Assembly (NCBI GenBank): GCA_000482145.1 | Contig: AUXH01000216.1 | Span: 1-27,504, forward strand | Origin: Strigomonas culicis | Taxonomy: Eukaryota > Euglenozoa > Kinetoplastea > Trypanosomatida > Trypanosomatidae | DNA: 27,504 nucleotides | Direction: 5' to 3' | Part shown: positions 17,754 through 25,687 of the stretch, piece by piece | Numbering within the stretch: the first letter of the stretch is position 1 | Layout: every line of letters starts with the position of its first letter | Translations under genes and position numbers: made by a program | The notes under the pieces: generated by a model | The model's database searches: none | What the model saw: the letters and a program-made list of their open reading frames with translations, nothing else | What the model was told of the DNA's origin: nothing

Positions 17754-20081
17754 TTATTTCCGCCCCTTCTCTTTTCCAAAGGGCGAGGGCGCCCATTTGT
17801 ACGATTTGGCCCTCATCGCATTCTTCAGCTTTTGGGTCGGCTTGAGCCTGTCCGTCAGCAGTCCCTTCTCCTTCATCTCGAGCACGACGCGCGGATCGCG
17901 CTCCACATCGTGCGCCAATTTGGTGGCGTTGACGAAGCTCCGCTGCTTCTCCGCGGTGGGCGTGTAGTCCTCCATCTGGAACTGTCGCACCACGTTGGGC
18001 TTGCTGAAGAACTCGCGCGGGCGATACGCCATGTCGGGGTTCTCCGTCTGCACCTCGTAGTGCTGCTTGACGACGTACTGCGGGTCGAGCCCGTAGAGGT
18101 CCGGCTCCTTAGTCTGCCGCTGCACGTCGCGTGGGTGGACCTGGGACAGGTCCTGTGCGACCACGTGGTGCGTGAACTCCACCTGGAGGTCCTCCGCGAT
18201 CTGCCGCACCTGCGGCGCCTCGCGCTTGTCGGTGATGGTGTAGACCCACCCGAGGTTGCCGAGCCGCCCGGTGCGGCCGCACATGTGCAGGTACGTCTGC
18301 CACGAGCGCGGCGTGAAGGTGATGAAGACGTGCGAGACGTGCGGCAGGTCGATGCCGAAGGCCTCACTCTCCTTGAGGACCAAGAACTTCCACTGGTCCT
18401 TGAACGCGCCATTCGCGTACACCTCGGAGAAGATCTTCGCGTCCATGCCGTGGCCGCGCAGCTGCTGCCGCACATGGAGCATGTCCTCCGTGTCGCGTAT
18501 GAACAGGACGGCGCGGCCGGGGATGGTGGCCCGCGCGTTGCGCACCAGCTGCACCATGTACTCGAAGCGGCTCTGGCCCACGAGATAGAAGCTGAAGAAG
18601 CACGTGATAGTCGTCGGCAGGCGCACGGGGGACATCACAATGGTGTGCGCGGTCGGCTTGAGACACAGCGCCTTGAGGTGCTTCTTCAGCCTCCCGTCCA
18701 CGTCGGCGGAGACGAGGCCCAGCTGCAGGACGGAGCGAATGTGCGGCCCTGGCAGCTGGTGCAGCGTCCCGAGCAGCAGCTCCGCGGCGAGCGGGTTGCG
18801 CACGCGCTCGCGCACCTCCGCGGTGGAGGCGCTGTCCTCCAGCATCGGCACCTGCGTCCCGACGTCGTCCACATAGACGCGGCGCAGGTAGCCGTAGTCG
18901 GCAAACTCCATTTTCTTCTGAAAGAGCAGCTCACACAGAACGTCCGCCGTCGTGATGAAGAGCCGCGCTGGGCCGTGTGGGCCATGCAGGCCGCGTCGCA
19001 GGAGGCGGTAGTAGTTTTCGTAGTCCTCGCGGAAGGTGCCGAGGAAGAGCCAGCTGTAGTCGTTCGCGGGGCGGTCCACCAGTGCACCCCCGCCGGCGCG
19101 GCGGCACAGCGCCCGCACCGTGTCGTGCATGCGCATCGCAGTGGTGGTGTTGGACGCGACGAGGAGGTTCATGCCGGCCGTCTCGCCGCGCACGCCCTGC
19201 AGCGCCGCCAGCACGAGCGCGGTCGTCTTGCCGCTGCCCGTCACGCCGTTCAGCAGCACGTCATTGTGATCCTCGTTGAGAAGCGCGGGGAGCAGGCGGC
19301 TCTGCAGCCGCGACGGGGTCGGCCCGAGGTACGCCGTCGCGGCCGCCTCGAGCGCCGCGTCCAGCCCGAGGTCGGCCCACGTCGTGCCGGCCAGGTCGCG
19401 CGCGGACGGTGCGGCGCGCGTGGAGCCCACCGCGGCCGGGTGCGGGCGCGCCGCCATGAGTGTGTTGACCTCCAGGTCCGCCTGGATGACCGCACGCACC
19501 TGCTCCTTCGCGGACGCGAGCATGCTGCCGTCCAGGTCCTTCTCGGAGAGTATCTTGTCTGAGAGGGGCGCGTCTGCCTCGCGCGCCAGCACGGCCAGCA
19601 GCGCATCGTCCACCTCCTCCTCGGCGAGTGGTCCCACCGCCACGCTGGGAGGGTGGTCGGACGGTGCCGCCGATCTCTCGTCGACCGCGCGCTCGAGGAG
19701 AGCGGTGGCCCCTGGCCCCTCAAAGGAGGCAAGCCGCTCCGGTGCCTGCTTGCGCATCGGCAGCAGGGCGTACGGCGTGCGCTCGACCGCACTGTAGTGC
19801 AGCTTGGTCAGCTCCATCTCCATCTGCTCCATCGTGGGCCACAGCTTCTGCTGGTAGCGGTAGTAATTACCGTTCTTGTTTCTGCGCAGCTTGCTGACGA
19901 GCTGCCGCGTTTCGTACTGGTCGAGGATAGAGCGGACGGGCCCGCGGTTCGACTGAATAATGTGCCGCCGCGACCAACAAAGCGTGGCGCGGGCACACGG
20001 GTCTGGCAGGACGCTACCCCTCCATCGGCGCGAGATCACAGCGGACGCTGCGTATGCTGCTCCACCTTTGAGGGTGTGCAT
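17754..20081 (-). CDS. Mitochondrial DEAD-box-like RNA helicase with degenerate motifs
   Basis: 775 residues from the ATG at 20081. The N-terminus (MHTLKGGAAYAASAVISRRW) is basic, without acidic residues, and fits a mitochondrial targeting sequence. Two RecA-like domains follow a 240-residue N-terminal region. Motifs: Q-motif-like PTPSRLQ (254-260), motif I GVTGSGKT (279-286), motif II DDVG (405-408) in place of DEAD, motif III SAD (458-460), motif IV VLFIRDTED (525-533), motif V AFGIDLP (574-580) and motif VI HMCGRTGR (599-606) in place of HRxGRxxR. The P-loop is intact, but the altered motifs II and VI suggest weak or changed ATP hydrolysis. A basic C-terminal tail (about 640-775) is unique-looking. 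A role in mitochondrial ribosome assembly or RNA processing is inferred. The upstream 28 codons of the open frame cover the splice tract and are rejected. Confidence 0.85.
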   Translation of the reverse strand: MHTLKGGAAYAASAVISRRWRGSVLPDPCARATLCWSRRHIIQSNRGPVRSILDQYETRQLVSKLRRNKNGNYYRYQQKLWPTMEQMEMELTKLHYSAVERTPYALLPMRKQAPERLASFEGPGATALLERAVDERSAAPSDHPPSVAVGPLAEEEVDDALLAVLAREADAPLSDKILSEKDLDGSMLASAKEQVRAVIQADLEVNTLMAARPHPAAVGSTRAAPSARDLAGTTWADLGLDAALEAAATAYLGPTPSRLQSRLLPALLNEDHNDVLLNGVTGSGKTTALVLAALQGVRGETAGMNLLVASNTTTAMRMHDTVRALCRRAGGGALVDRPANDYSWLFLGTFREDYENYYRLLRRGLHGPHGPARLFITTADVLCELLFQKKMEFADYGYLRRVYVDDVGTQVPMLEDSASTAEVRERVRNPLAAELLLGTLHQLPGPHIRSVLQLGLVSADVDGRLKKHLKALCLKPTAHTIVMSPVRLPTTITCFFSFYLVGQSRFEYMVQLVRNARATIPGRAVLFIRDTEDMLHVRQQLRGHGMDAKIFSEVYANGAFKDQWKFLVLKESEAFGIDLPHVSHVFITFTPRSWQTYLHMCGRTGRLGNLGWVYTITDKREAPQVRQIAEDLQVEFTHHVVAQDLSQVHPRDVQRQTKEPDLYGLDPQYVVKQHYEVQTENPDMAYRPREFFSKPNVVRQFQMEDYTPTAEKQRSFVNATKLAHDVERDPRVVLEMKEKGLLTDRLKPTQKLKNAMRAKSYKWAPSPFGKEKGRK

Positions 20082-20401
20082 AACAAGAGCTGAGCGCCGC
20101 CTACTAGTTCTGGAAATAAGCAAAGCAAAAGAAGAGGAAAATAAATCAAAATACAGAGGCACCACACATAGAGATCTTTTCCCACCAGGTCAACTAAACA
20201 TAACTTGAGAAAGGTTCATCGTTTTTTCACTTATACAATAGATAGTTTCCTATCGTTTTTTTTTTTTAATAAACAACGACACAGAAGAAACTGGAGAGGT
20301 TTGACACTCATAAATATAATATATGTTTTTACTCAAAAACAAAAAAAACGTAAAAGAAATGCGCATATTAACCACAAAAAGGGCCCATGGAATACCGCTT
20401 T
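20082..20401. other. Intergenic spacer
   Basis: Short spacer between the E2 stop and the DEAD-box-like ATG. Beyond the acceptor at 20110 it contains T/A runs (for example 20256-20267) and nothing else that I can support. Confidence 0.6.
20110..20150 (-). promoter_or_regulatory. Predicted trans-splice acceptor for the DEAD-box-like gene
   Basis: On the minus strand TTTTCCTCTTCTTTTGCTTT then GCTTATTTCCAG end in AG at 20111-20110. This gives a 28-nt 5' UTR and fixes the start codon at 20081. Confidence 0.7.
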
Positions 20402-20857
20402 CTAAGCTTTCTTCTTCACTTCCTCCACCTTCTTCTTAAATTCCGGCAGCGACTTCGTAAGCAACTGACCTGCATCGGTGTTGACGGCTTCAATTTTATC
20501 GTACTCGACAAAAATAGCATTCATCACCTTTTCAATCGCCAGTTGCACCTGTTGGGTCGGCTTGTAGTCCTCGTTATCGATGAGTCGCTCACACAGAGAG
20601 CCGTCCTTCATTACACCGGGATTGAAAATAGGTGTTACAAACTTGATTGCAGGTGGCTTGCTGGGGAAGTCCGTGGTGAGTATCACGTCTAGCGTATACT
20701 GGCGGCCTGCGTAGAGGCTGTTCGTGGGCGGCGTGACCACAACGGACCAGTGGTATAGGTCCTTCAGCACAGCAGAGATAATCGACGGGTTCTTCTTTTC
20801 CGTGATAGTCTTCTGAAGAAGACGAAAATCGTTACTAGCGCGTTTTTGCGAAAGCAT
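20402..20857 (-). CDS. E2 ubiquitin-conjugating enzyme, variant HPN motif
   Basis: 151 residues, the size of a single UBC domain. The fold is clear: N-terminal helix (1-20), WSVVVTPPTNSLYAGRQYTL (37-56) for strands 1-2, FPSKPPAIKF (64-73) for the PxxPP turn and the active-site region IFNPGVMKDGSLCERL (77-92). The catalytic Cys is C89. The usual HPN triad is NPG (79-81), so the conserved His and the Asn that supports isopeptide formation are both changed. Downstream DNEDYKPTQQVQLAIEKV aligns best, by eye, with UBE2L3/UbcH7-type E2s, which act by Cys transfer to HECT or RBR ligases. It may charge ubiquitin or a ubiquitin-like protein; lysine reactivity may be low. Its 5' UTR is about 100 nt because no AG occurs between a far-upstream tract and the ATG. 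Confidence 0.88.
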   Translation of the reverse strand: MLSQKRASNDFRLLQKTITEKKNPSIISAVLKDLYHWSVVVTPPTNSLYAGRQYTLDVILTTDFPSKPPAIKFVTPIFNPGVMKDGSLCERLIDNEDYKPTQQVQLAIEKVMNAIFVEYDKIEAVNTDAGQLLTKSLPEFKKKVEEVKKKA

Positions 20858-20957
20858 TATTTTGAGTGGATTGATTTGGGTTCAGAAATTGTAGTATAAT
20901 ATATGTAAATATTTACGATCAAAAAAAAAAAAGAATATGAATAATGTACGTTAATCT

Positions 20958-20990
20958 CTTAGATGGAAAATAAGAATAATAATAATGAGT
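20958..20990 (-). promoter_or_regulatory. Predicted trans-splice acceptor for the E2 gene
   Basis: On the minus strand ATTATTATTCTTATTTTCC then ATCTAAG give AG at 20959-20958. No AG occurs between 20955 and the ATG at 20857, even after the T12 run at about 20931-20942 (plus-strand A12), so this site or one further upstream must be used. Confidence 0.45.
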
Positions 20991-21186
20991 GTTTGCATGA
21001 ATTTGTGTGTGTTCGTGAGAGAGAAGGGACAGGAAGAGAAGAAATCTATGACATCGCGTAAACAGTTAAAAAAAAATGTGATAAATACAATGGATGCTAA
21101 GAGAAAAATAAATGCCATAAAAGAAAATACACCATATTGTATTTTAGTGTTACATATATGTTCTTATATTCGTTTTCGTTATTGAT

Positions 21187-21212
21187 TGTGTGTGTGTGTG
21201 TGTGTGTGTGTG
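21187..21212. repeat. (TG)13 microsatellite
   Basis: Thirteen uninterrupted TG units in the spacer; (CA)13 in the transcribed sense. Confidence 0.95.
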
Positions 21213-21352
21213 CTCCATGTTGGGTTAGCTCTTGATGAATACCTATAGGATGACACGACACATGAAGGATAATAAAAATAATAAGAAACAGTATACAGCT
21301 CCAGAGCTGCTACAAACAAACAAACAAAAAAGAGAGATCGAGACACGCGACA

Positions 21353-24322
21353 TCAAACGTTAGAGTGAATGCTACTGGTATTGAACGTTACGTTATCCGA
21401 AGGGTATATCTCCCAAATGTTATCCGCATCTTCGTTGATTGTTGTCTGTCGCTGAAACTTTTGATAGGCCACCTTGTCACGGATACATAAGTTGTTTTTG
21501 GTCTCTTCGTTCTTCTCTGCCATGACCGGTGGCAGCTCTCCCTTCTCCAGGTTCACATACACATTGTTATCGTACAAGGTGGTCGAGTCCATCAGGGGCA
21601 CATAATGCGGGAAGTTCTCTGCGAAAAATTTGAAGGAGCGCAGCTGGGTGGGGATGGGCACGCCACGGCCCGTCGTGAACTTGCGGATGAACCCGCGCGG
21701 CACGGCGATGTCAGGCTCTACCGTGATGCCCAGAAAGTGGATCTTGTACGGCCGCTGCAGCCGCTGCGGTCGCTTCTCCAAGGGCACAAAGTACTCCTCG
21801 ATGTCGTCGTGCGGCAGGTAGCCGCGGCCGCGCTTGAAGAGCGTTACGTGGGCGCGCCGCACCATGGCCACCATCTGCTCGATGAAGGGCCGCCACATCA
21901 TGGTGCTGTCGAAGACGATGCTGCGGCCCTGGTTGAGGGCCTGCACCAGCAAGTTCTCCGCCTCCTGCGTGCTGCTCACGTGTGCCTCCGCGTGGGGGTA
22001 GGCGCTCTGCGGGTCGCTCAGCTTGAACTCGTCGGCGTTCACCACGACGCTCGAGTCTTTGTGGTCCTTCCACCACGAGCTCTTCGCCAGCGCCATGGAG
22101 GCCGTCGTCTTGCCGGCGGCCATGCCGCCCCCGAGGAAGATGAACAGCGGCGCCTCCACGACGCGCGGGGGGCTCAGGGGCGAGGCCGGCACCTCGCCCT
22201 GAAGCCGCCGCAGCATCACCACCGCCGAGTGCAGCTCGCGCAGCCGGCGGAAGCGCTCCTCCGCGCGGACGCCGCTGATGCGCGCGACGCGGCTCTGCGG
22301 CTTGTGCGTCGGCGGCGCCCGCTTCCCCCTCGACCCCAGCCACCCCAGCAGCGCCGCGTAGGTCAGGGCGCCGTCGACGGGGTACGTGAGGTGGCCGTCC
22401 GTCTCGATCATGGCGATCATCTCGCCCTCGTCGTTCTCGTACACGTCGTAGCTGGCGGCCGTCGTGTTCGTCGCCATGGACGCGACGGAGGCAGACCGCG
22501 ACCGGGGCGCCATCGCGTGGCGCTCGCCCGGCGGCTCCGCCGCGGCGGCGCCCGGGCTGCCCCGCCTGCCGACGGCGGGCGCGGCCATCGGCAGGCTGCT
22601 GCGCGATGCCACGTCGCTGCCGCTGCCTTTGCCGGGGAGCGACACGACCGCCTCGGGGAACGGGTTCACCTTGATGCCGTAGAGCATCTCCATCGTCTTT
22701 GGGATGACCTGCGCGCCGCCGCTGGCAGCGCCGGCGGCGGCGAGGGCGCCCGCCGCCTTGGGCGACGTGCAGCTCACGCTCGCGGACGAGTGCCCGGTCG
22801 TCGCTAACGGCGACGGCATCGCGGCATCGCCGGGGGCCCCCGGCGGCGGCGCTGCACGCCCCTCCCACGCCGCCTCCACGGACGCACCGCTGCCGCCCTT
22901 CACGGAGATGGGCCGACTGACGCTGCGGGGCGCGGGCGGCTGGTCCTGCTGCTGCGGCGGCGTGTAGATGATGGTGGGTATCCACCGCACGTCGTACAAG
23001 CTGGCCAGCTCGGGCTCCGCGACGCTGTGCACAATGGCGACGGTCGGCATCGGGTCCAACGGCCGCTTCATGCTGATCTTCTGCAGGAGCTCGACGGCCT
23101 CCACGCTCTTGGGGTTGTAGCGCGCGTGGAAGATGATGACGACGCCGTTCTCGTTGCGCTGCAGCATCTCGCGGTAGTTGCACAGCGTGAGGAAGGTCAG
23201 GCTGCCGTCGTACACGACGGACCCGAAGTCGAGCGAGGAGTGCGCGTCGCTGGCGTCGTCCAGCGGCCGCCCGTCCGGCACCCCCGGCGGGTTCCCCAAC
23301 ACCTGGCCGCTCACGTCGCCCGTGCTGTAGATGTGGCCGATGCGCGGGGCCGGCGGGGCGACGCGGCGGGGGGCGAAGGGTGGCTGCACGGGCTTCGTGG
23401 AGGGCGGCTCCTCGCCGGTGCTGCTCTGGCCCTCGAGCAGGTCGGTCTCCTCCCGCCGGTCGCCGGCCGCGCCGGGGCCGTCCTCATCTTCCTCCTCCTC
23501 GGAGGCGAGCGGCGACGCGGTCGGGCGGGGCCGGCTGCGCGACGCGCCCGGCGGCGGCGTGGCGCCGACCATCGCGCACATCGCATTCGGCGGCAGCACT
23601 CTGTGGTCCGGCAGCGACTCGCGGCGCTCGGCCGCCAGCGGCGGCGTCGTCGGCGCGGCGGTGAAGAACTTCGTGCCGGTGGGCGACGCGAGGATGTTCT
23701 GGTACTTGGCGGGGTAGTAGCCGACCGTGCTGGACACGGCCCCCGGCCGGCTCGACGGGCGCACGTAGGAAGGGCTGGGGTCGTTCAGGCCGTCCTCGGC
23801 GCTGTTGAGCAGACACACAGGCAGCAGCGTCTCGCGCACGTAGAGCTCGTACTCGCGGTTGATCTGGATGACGTAGTCCGTCCGGTGCCAGTTCCACGAG
23901 AAGTAGTTCAGCAAGAGGGCATTGAAGATGCCGAGAAGGTGCTCCACCGCCTCCCCTTCGTTGTAGAAGAGCTCTCGCTGCCGCTCGGCCTCCCGCTCCT
24001 CCGCGCCCTCCTCCTCCTTCGCGAGGTCGCTGCTGTCATCCAACGGCTTCGCGTCGGCCTCGTCGCTGCGGCGGGAGCGCAGCGAGGCCGTCTTGACGCG
24101 GAGGGCAGACCGGCGGCGGATGTGCTCCGTCAGCGCGGTGCGGTCGGCCTTGAATCGGACGGCCCACTTATGGCAGAGCGTCTTCAGCAGCTGCGGGTCG
24201 GAGCGAGTGAGGAAGAGCATGGCGCAGCACGCGGCGAGCTTGGAGACAAACATGTAGGGCGGGTGCTCGATACATTTCAACACGTACTCTACAAACGGCT
24301 CGGATGAGGGTAACGTTTGCAT
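21353..24322 (-). CDS. Thioredoxin-like domain fused to a zeta-toxin-type P-loop kinase domain
   Basis: 989 residues. Residues 1-175 are helical and of unknown type. Residues 180-365 are disordered, rich in Pro/Ser and Glu. Residues 368-455 resemble a thioredoxin fold: strand GVVIIFHARYNP (393-404), the helix after it, PTVAIVHSV (426-434), DVRWIPTIIYT (444-454) with the cis-Pro position P449. The CxxC site is absent (YNPKS instead). A low-complexity stretch (455-620) follows, then YENDEGEMIAMIETDG (628-643), perhaps the last thioredoxin strand and helix. The C-terminal domain (about 722-930) matches the zeta-toxin family of P-loop kinases: Walker A GGGMAAGKT (731-739), NADEFK with the candidate catalytic Asp D764, DSTMM (805-809) and a basic run near 829-833. 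Bacterial members phosphorylate UDP-N-acetylglucosamine; the substrate here is unknown. No antitoxin-like partner lies alongside. I see no signal peptide. Confidence 0.8.
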   Translation of the reverse strand: MQTLPSSEPFVEYVLKCIEHPPYMFVSKLAACCAMLFLTRSDPQLLKTLCHKWAVRFKADRTALTEHIRRRSALRVKTASLRSRRSDEADAKPLDDSSDLAKEEEGAEEREAERQRELFYNEGEAVEHLLGIFNALLLNYFSWNWHRTDYVIQINREYELYVRETLLPVCLLNSAEDGLNDPSPSYVRPSSRPGAVSSTVGYYPAKYQNILASPTGTKFFTAAPTTPPLAAERRESLPDHRVLPPNAMCAMVGATPPPGASRSRPRPTASPLASEEEEDEDGPGAAGDRREETDLLEGQSSTGEEPPSTKPVQPPFAPRRVAPPAPRIGHIYSTGDVSGQVLGNPPGVPDGRPLDDASDAHSSLDFGSVVYDGSLTFLTLCNYREMLQRNENGVVIIFHARYNPKSVEAVELLQKISMKRPLDPMPTVAIVHSVAEPELASLYDVRWIPTIIYTPPQQQDQPPAPRSVSRPISVKGGSGASVEAAWEGRAAPPPGAPGDAAMPSPLATTGHSSASVSCTSPKAAGALAAAGAASGGAQVIPKTMEMLYGIKVNPFPEAVVSLPGKGSGSDVASRSSLPMAAPAVGRRGSPGAAAAEPPGERHAMAPRSRSASVASMATNTTAASYDVYENDEGEMIAMIETDGHLTYPVDGALTYAALLGWLGSRGKRAPPTHKPQSRVARISGVRAEERFRRLRELHSAVVMLRRLQGEVPASPLSPPRVVEAPLFIFLGGGMAAGKTTASMALAKSSWWKDHKDSSVVVNADEFKLSDPQSAYPHAEAHVSSTQEAENLLVQALNQGRSIVFDSTMMWRPFIEQMVAMVRRAHVTLFKRGRGYLPHDDIEEYFVPLEKRPQRLQRPYKIHFLGITVEPDIAVPRGFIRKFTTGRGVPIPTQLRSFKFFAENFPHYVPLMDSTTLYDNNVYVNLEKGELPPVMAEKNEETKNNLCIRDKVAYQKFQRQTTINEDADNIWEIYPSDNVTFNTSSIHSNV

Positions 24323-24356
24323 GTCGTATATTTAAGTTTTTAAAAAAAACAAATGA

Positions 24357-24430
24357 CTAACGAAATAAAGATTGTGGTTTTGTTTGATTGATGAAAAGGG
24401 TGAAAAGGAAAGAAAGAAAAGATGCCAGAG
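24357..24430 (-). promoter_or_regulatory. Predicted trans-splice acceptor for the thioredoxin-like/kinase gene
   Basis: On the minus strand a TTTTCTTTCTTTCCTTTTC and CCCTTTTC tract (24399-24425) is followed by ATTTCGTTAG with AG at 24358-24357. The 5' UTR is about 34 nt. Confidence 0.5.
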
Positions 24431-24635
24431 CCGGTTCTCCTCTTTCCTTGAGAGAACTAATGTGATTCACAAAAAAAAAAAAGAAGAAGACGACGCAAAA
24501 GGCGAAAGTAAACACCCTTTGTTTTTCTACTTTCCTTACCTAATTGCTTATCCACAGTTTACTGGGGTTAAAGCTAGATGTTCCAATCAGAACAAAGTTA
24601 CAACTCAAGTAAAAAAAAAAACGCAACAGCACTGG

Positions 24636-24640
<5 letters not shown>

Positions 24641-24669
<29 letters not shown>
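24641..24669. repeat. (AG)14 microsatellite
   Basis: AG repeated 14 times plus a final A. In the transcribed sense it is a pure CT tract about 280 nt before the splice acceptor at 24357, so it could act as an alternative pyrimidine tract. Confidence 0.95.
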
Positions 24670-24675
<6 letters not shown>

Positions 24676-24817
24676 GAGAACAATAGAAAAACAATTGAAT
24701 CTTTTCGTGTGTTGATTGTTCATTCGCTGTATACCCATAGCGTAGTTACTGTTAGAAATGAGAAGCAGTGCATCAGTTAAGTTTTTGTTTCTCGTAAAAA
24801 AAAAAAAACGAACGTTA

Positions 24818-25687
24818 TCATGAAGAGGAGGGACTTACAAGAGTCAACAGCTCCTCCATAAACTGGTACACCTTCTCCTCCGTCACTTCCAACGGTGGGT
24901 TATCCAGGTGGTTCTCTTCGTCTCGCCGCAGCGCGGGGTCGGGCACGTGTACAAATAAGGCAATCACGGGCACTCCACCCGACGAGGCCGGCCCCAAGGC
25001 CTCCGCAAAGTGGTGCTGCACCTTTGCACTCTGGTACAGGCAGTAGTTGCAGAGATAGCGGCCCGCGTCGGTGGAGAGTCGCCACGTGGGGGTGTGGAAG
25101 TCGCCGCCCCAGCCCCGCTGCGTGGCGAGTGCGGCGTGCTCGGCGTTGAGGGACGCCAGCACGCGCGACAGCCCCTCCCGCCACGCCGCCGTCGACGCGA
25201 GGGCGCTCTCGAGGTACTGCTGCAGTGGGGAGCCCGCGGCCCCCGTCTCGCGTTCGATCGGCTCGTGGCGGAAGACGCGGCCGCGCTGGTCCGGCCAGCG
25301 CGCATCCAACTCGTTGTACGCACGCACCTCTACGCGAAGGCCGCCCGAGTGCTCGCAACTCACGACACCAAGGTGGCAGAGAAGGATGCGCACGCGGCGA
25401 CCGGCGGCGGCAGCGGCCGTGAGAAGAGCGGCGATCGTCTCGCGCACGGTACTGAAATAGACGTCGCAGGCGTCGATGCTCGTCTCTAGCTCCGTGTACG
25501 TGATGTGTTCTCGCCGCAGCGACGCGCGCGCTTCCGTGCCGAACACCCGCGGCGCCGTCTGCCGCAGACGCGCACAGATGTGCTCCGCAATGGTCGAGCT
25601 CAGGTTGACGGTCACCGTCCCAAAGGGGCCGAAGCCGGTCATGAACAGGTGCAAGTCCGCCGTCGCCGTGTCGGGGGAGTCAGTCAT
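24818..25687 (-). CDS. Pyroglutamyl-peptidase I (cysteine peptidase family C15)
   Basis: 289 residues from the ATG at 25687; the human enzyme is 209. It removes N-terminal pyroglutamate from peptides, in the cytosol. Near the N-terminus LFMTGFGPFG (14-23) matches the family's GFGPFG. The catalytic triad can be placed: Glu in VEVRAYNE (E120), Cys in GRYLCNYCLY (C213) and His in ALFVHVPD (H247), in the family's order. RILLCHLGVVS (100-110) is the core strand. The extra length lies mainly between about 140 and 200, a poorly conserved insert with Ala/Arg-rich helices, and in a short tail (KVYQFMEELLTLV). The upstream 19 codons of the frame encode the pyrimidine tract, so the start is at 25687. 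The acceptor AG may lie only about 6 nt before the ATG. Confidence 0.9.
   Translation of the reverse strand: MTDSPDTATADLHLFMTGFGPFGTVTVNLSSTIAEHICARLRQTAPRVFGTEARASLRREHITYTELETSIDACDVYFSTVRETIAALLTAAAAAGRRVRILLCHLGVVSCEHSGGLRVEVRAYNELDARWPDQRGRVFRHEPIERETGAAGSPLQQYLESALASTAAWREGLSRVLASLNAEHAALATQRGWGGDFHTPTWRLSTDAGRYLCNYCLYQSAKVQHHFAEALGPASSGGVPVIALFVHVPDPALRRDEENHLDNPPLEVTEEKVYQFMEELLTLVSPSSS

Larger units (their letters stand above)
20858..21352. other. Intergenic spacer, AT-rich
   Basis: Spacer between the kinase-fusion stop and the E2 ATG. It holds the E2 splice signal, an A12 run near 20931, a 13-unit TG repeat at 21187-21212 and otherwise featureless AT-rich sequence. Confidence 0.65.
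24323..24817. other. Intergenic spacer
   Basis: Spacer between the pyroglutamyl-peptidase stop and the kinase-fusion ATG. It contains the splice signal, A12 runs near 24471 and 24798, and a 14-unit AG repeat at 24641-24669. No gene seen. Confidence 0.65.

Noticed and set aside
17742..19562. 606-codon open frame on the plus strand
   Set aside because: It lies opposite the DEAD-box-like gene, is rich in Arg, His, Val, Leu and Ala as expected for the complement of GC-rich codons, and has no family features.
20082..20165. 28-codon N-terminal extension of the DEAD-box-like protein
   Set aside because: It covers the pyrimidine tract, and starting at 20081 yields a clean mitochondrial targeting sequence.
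23027..24307. 426-codon plus-strand frame
   Set aside because: Shadow of the thioredoxin-like/kinase gene, with Arg/Ala/Val-rich composition and no domain.
21353..24817. Toxin-antitoxin pair around the zeta-type kinase
   Set aside because: The neighbours are an E2 enzyme and a peptidase, no epsilon-like antitoxin is seen, and the domain sits inside a large eukaryotic protein.
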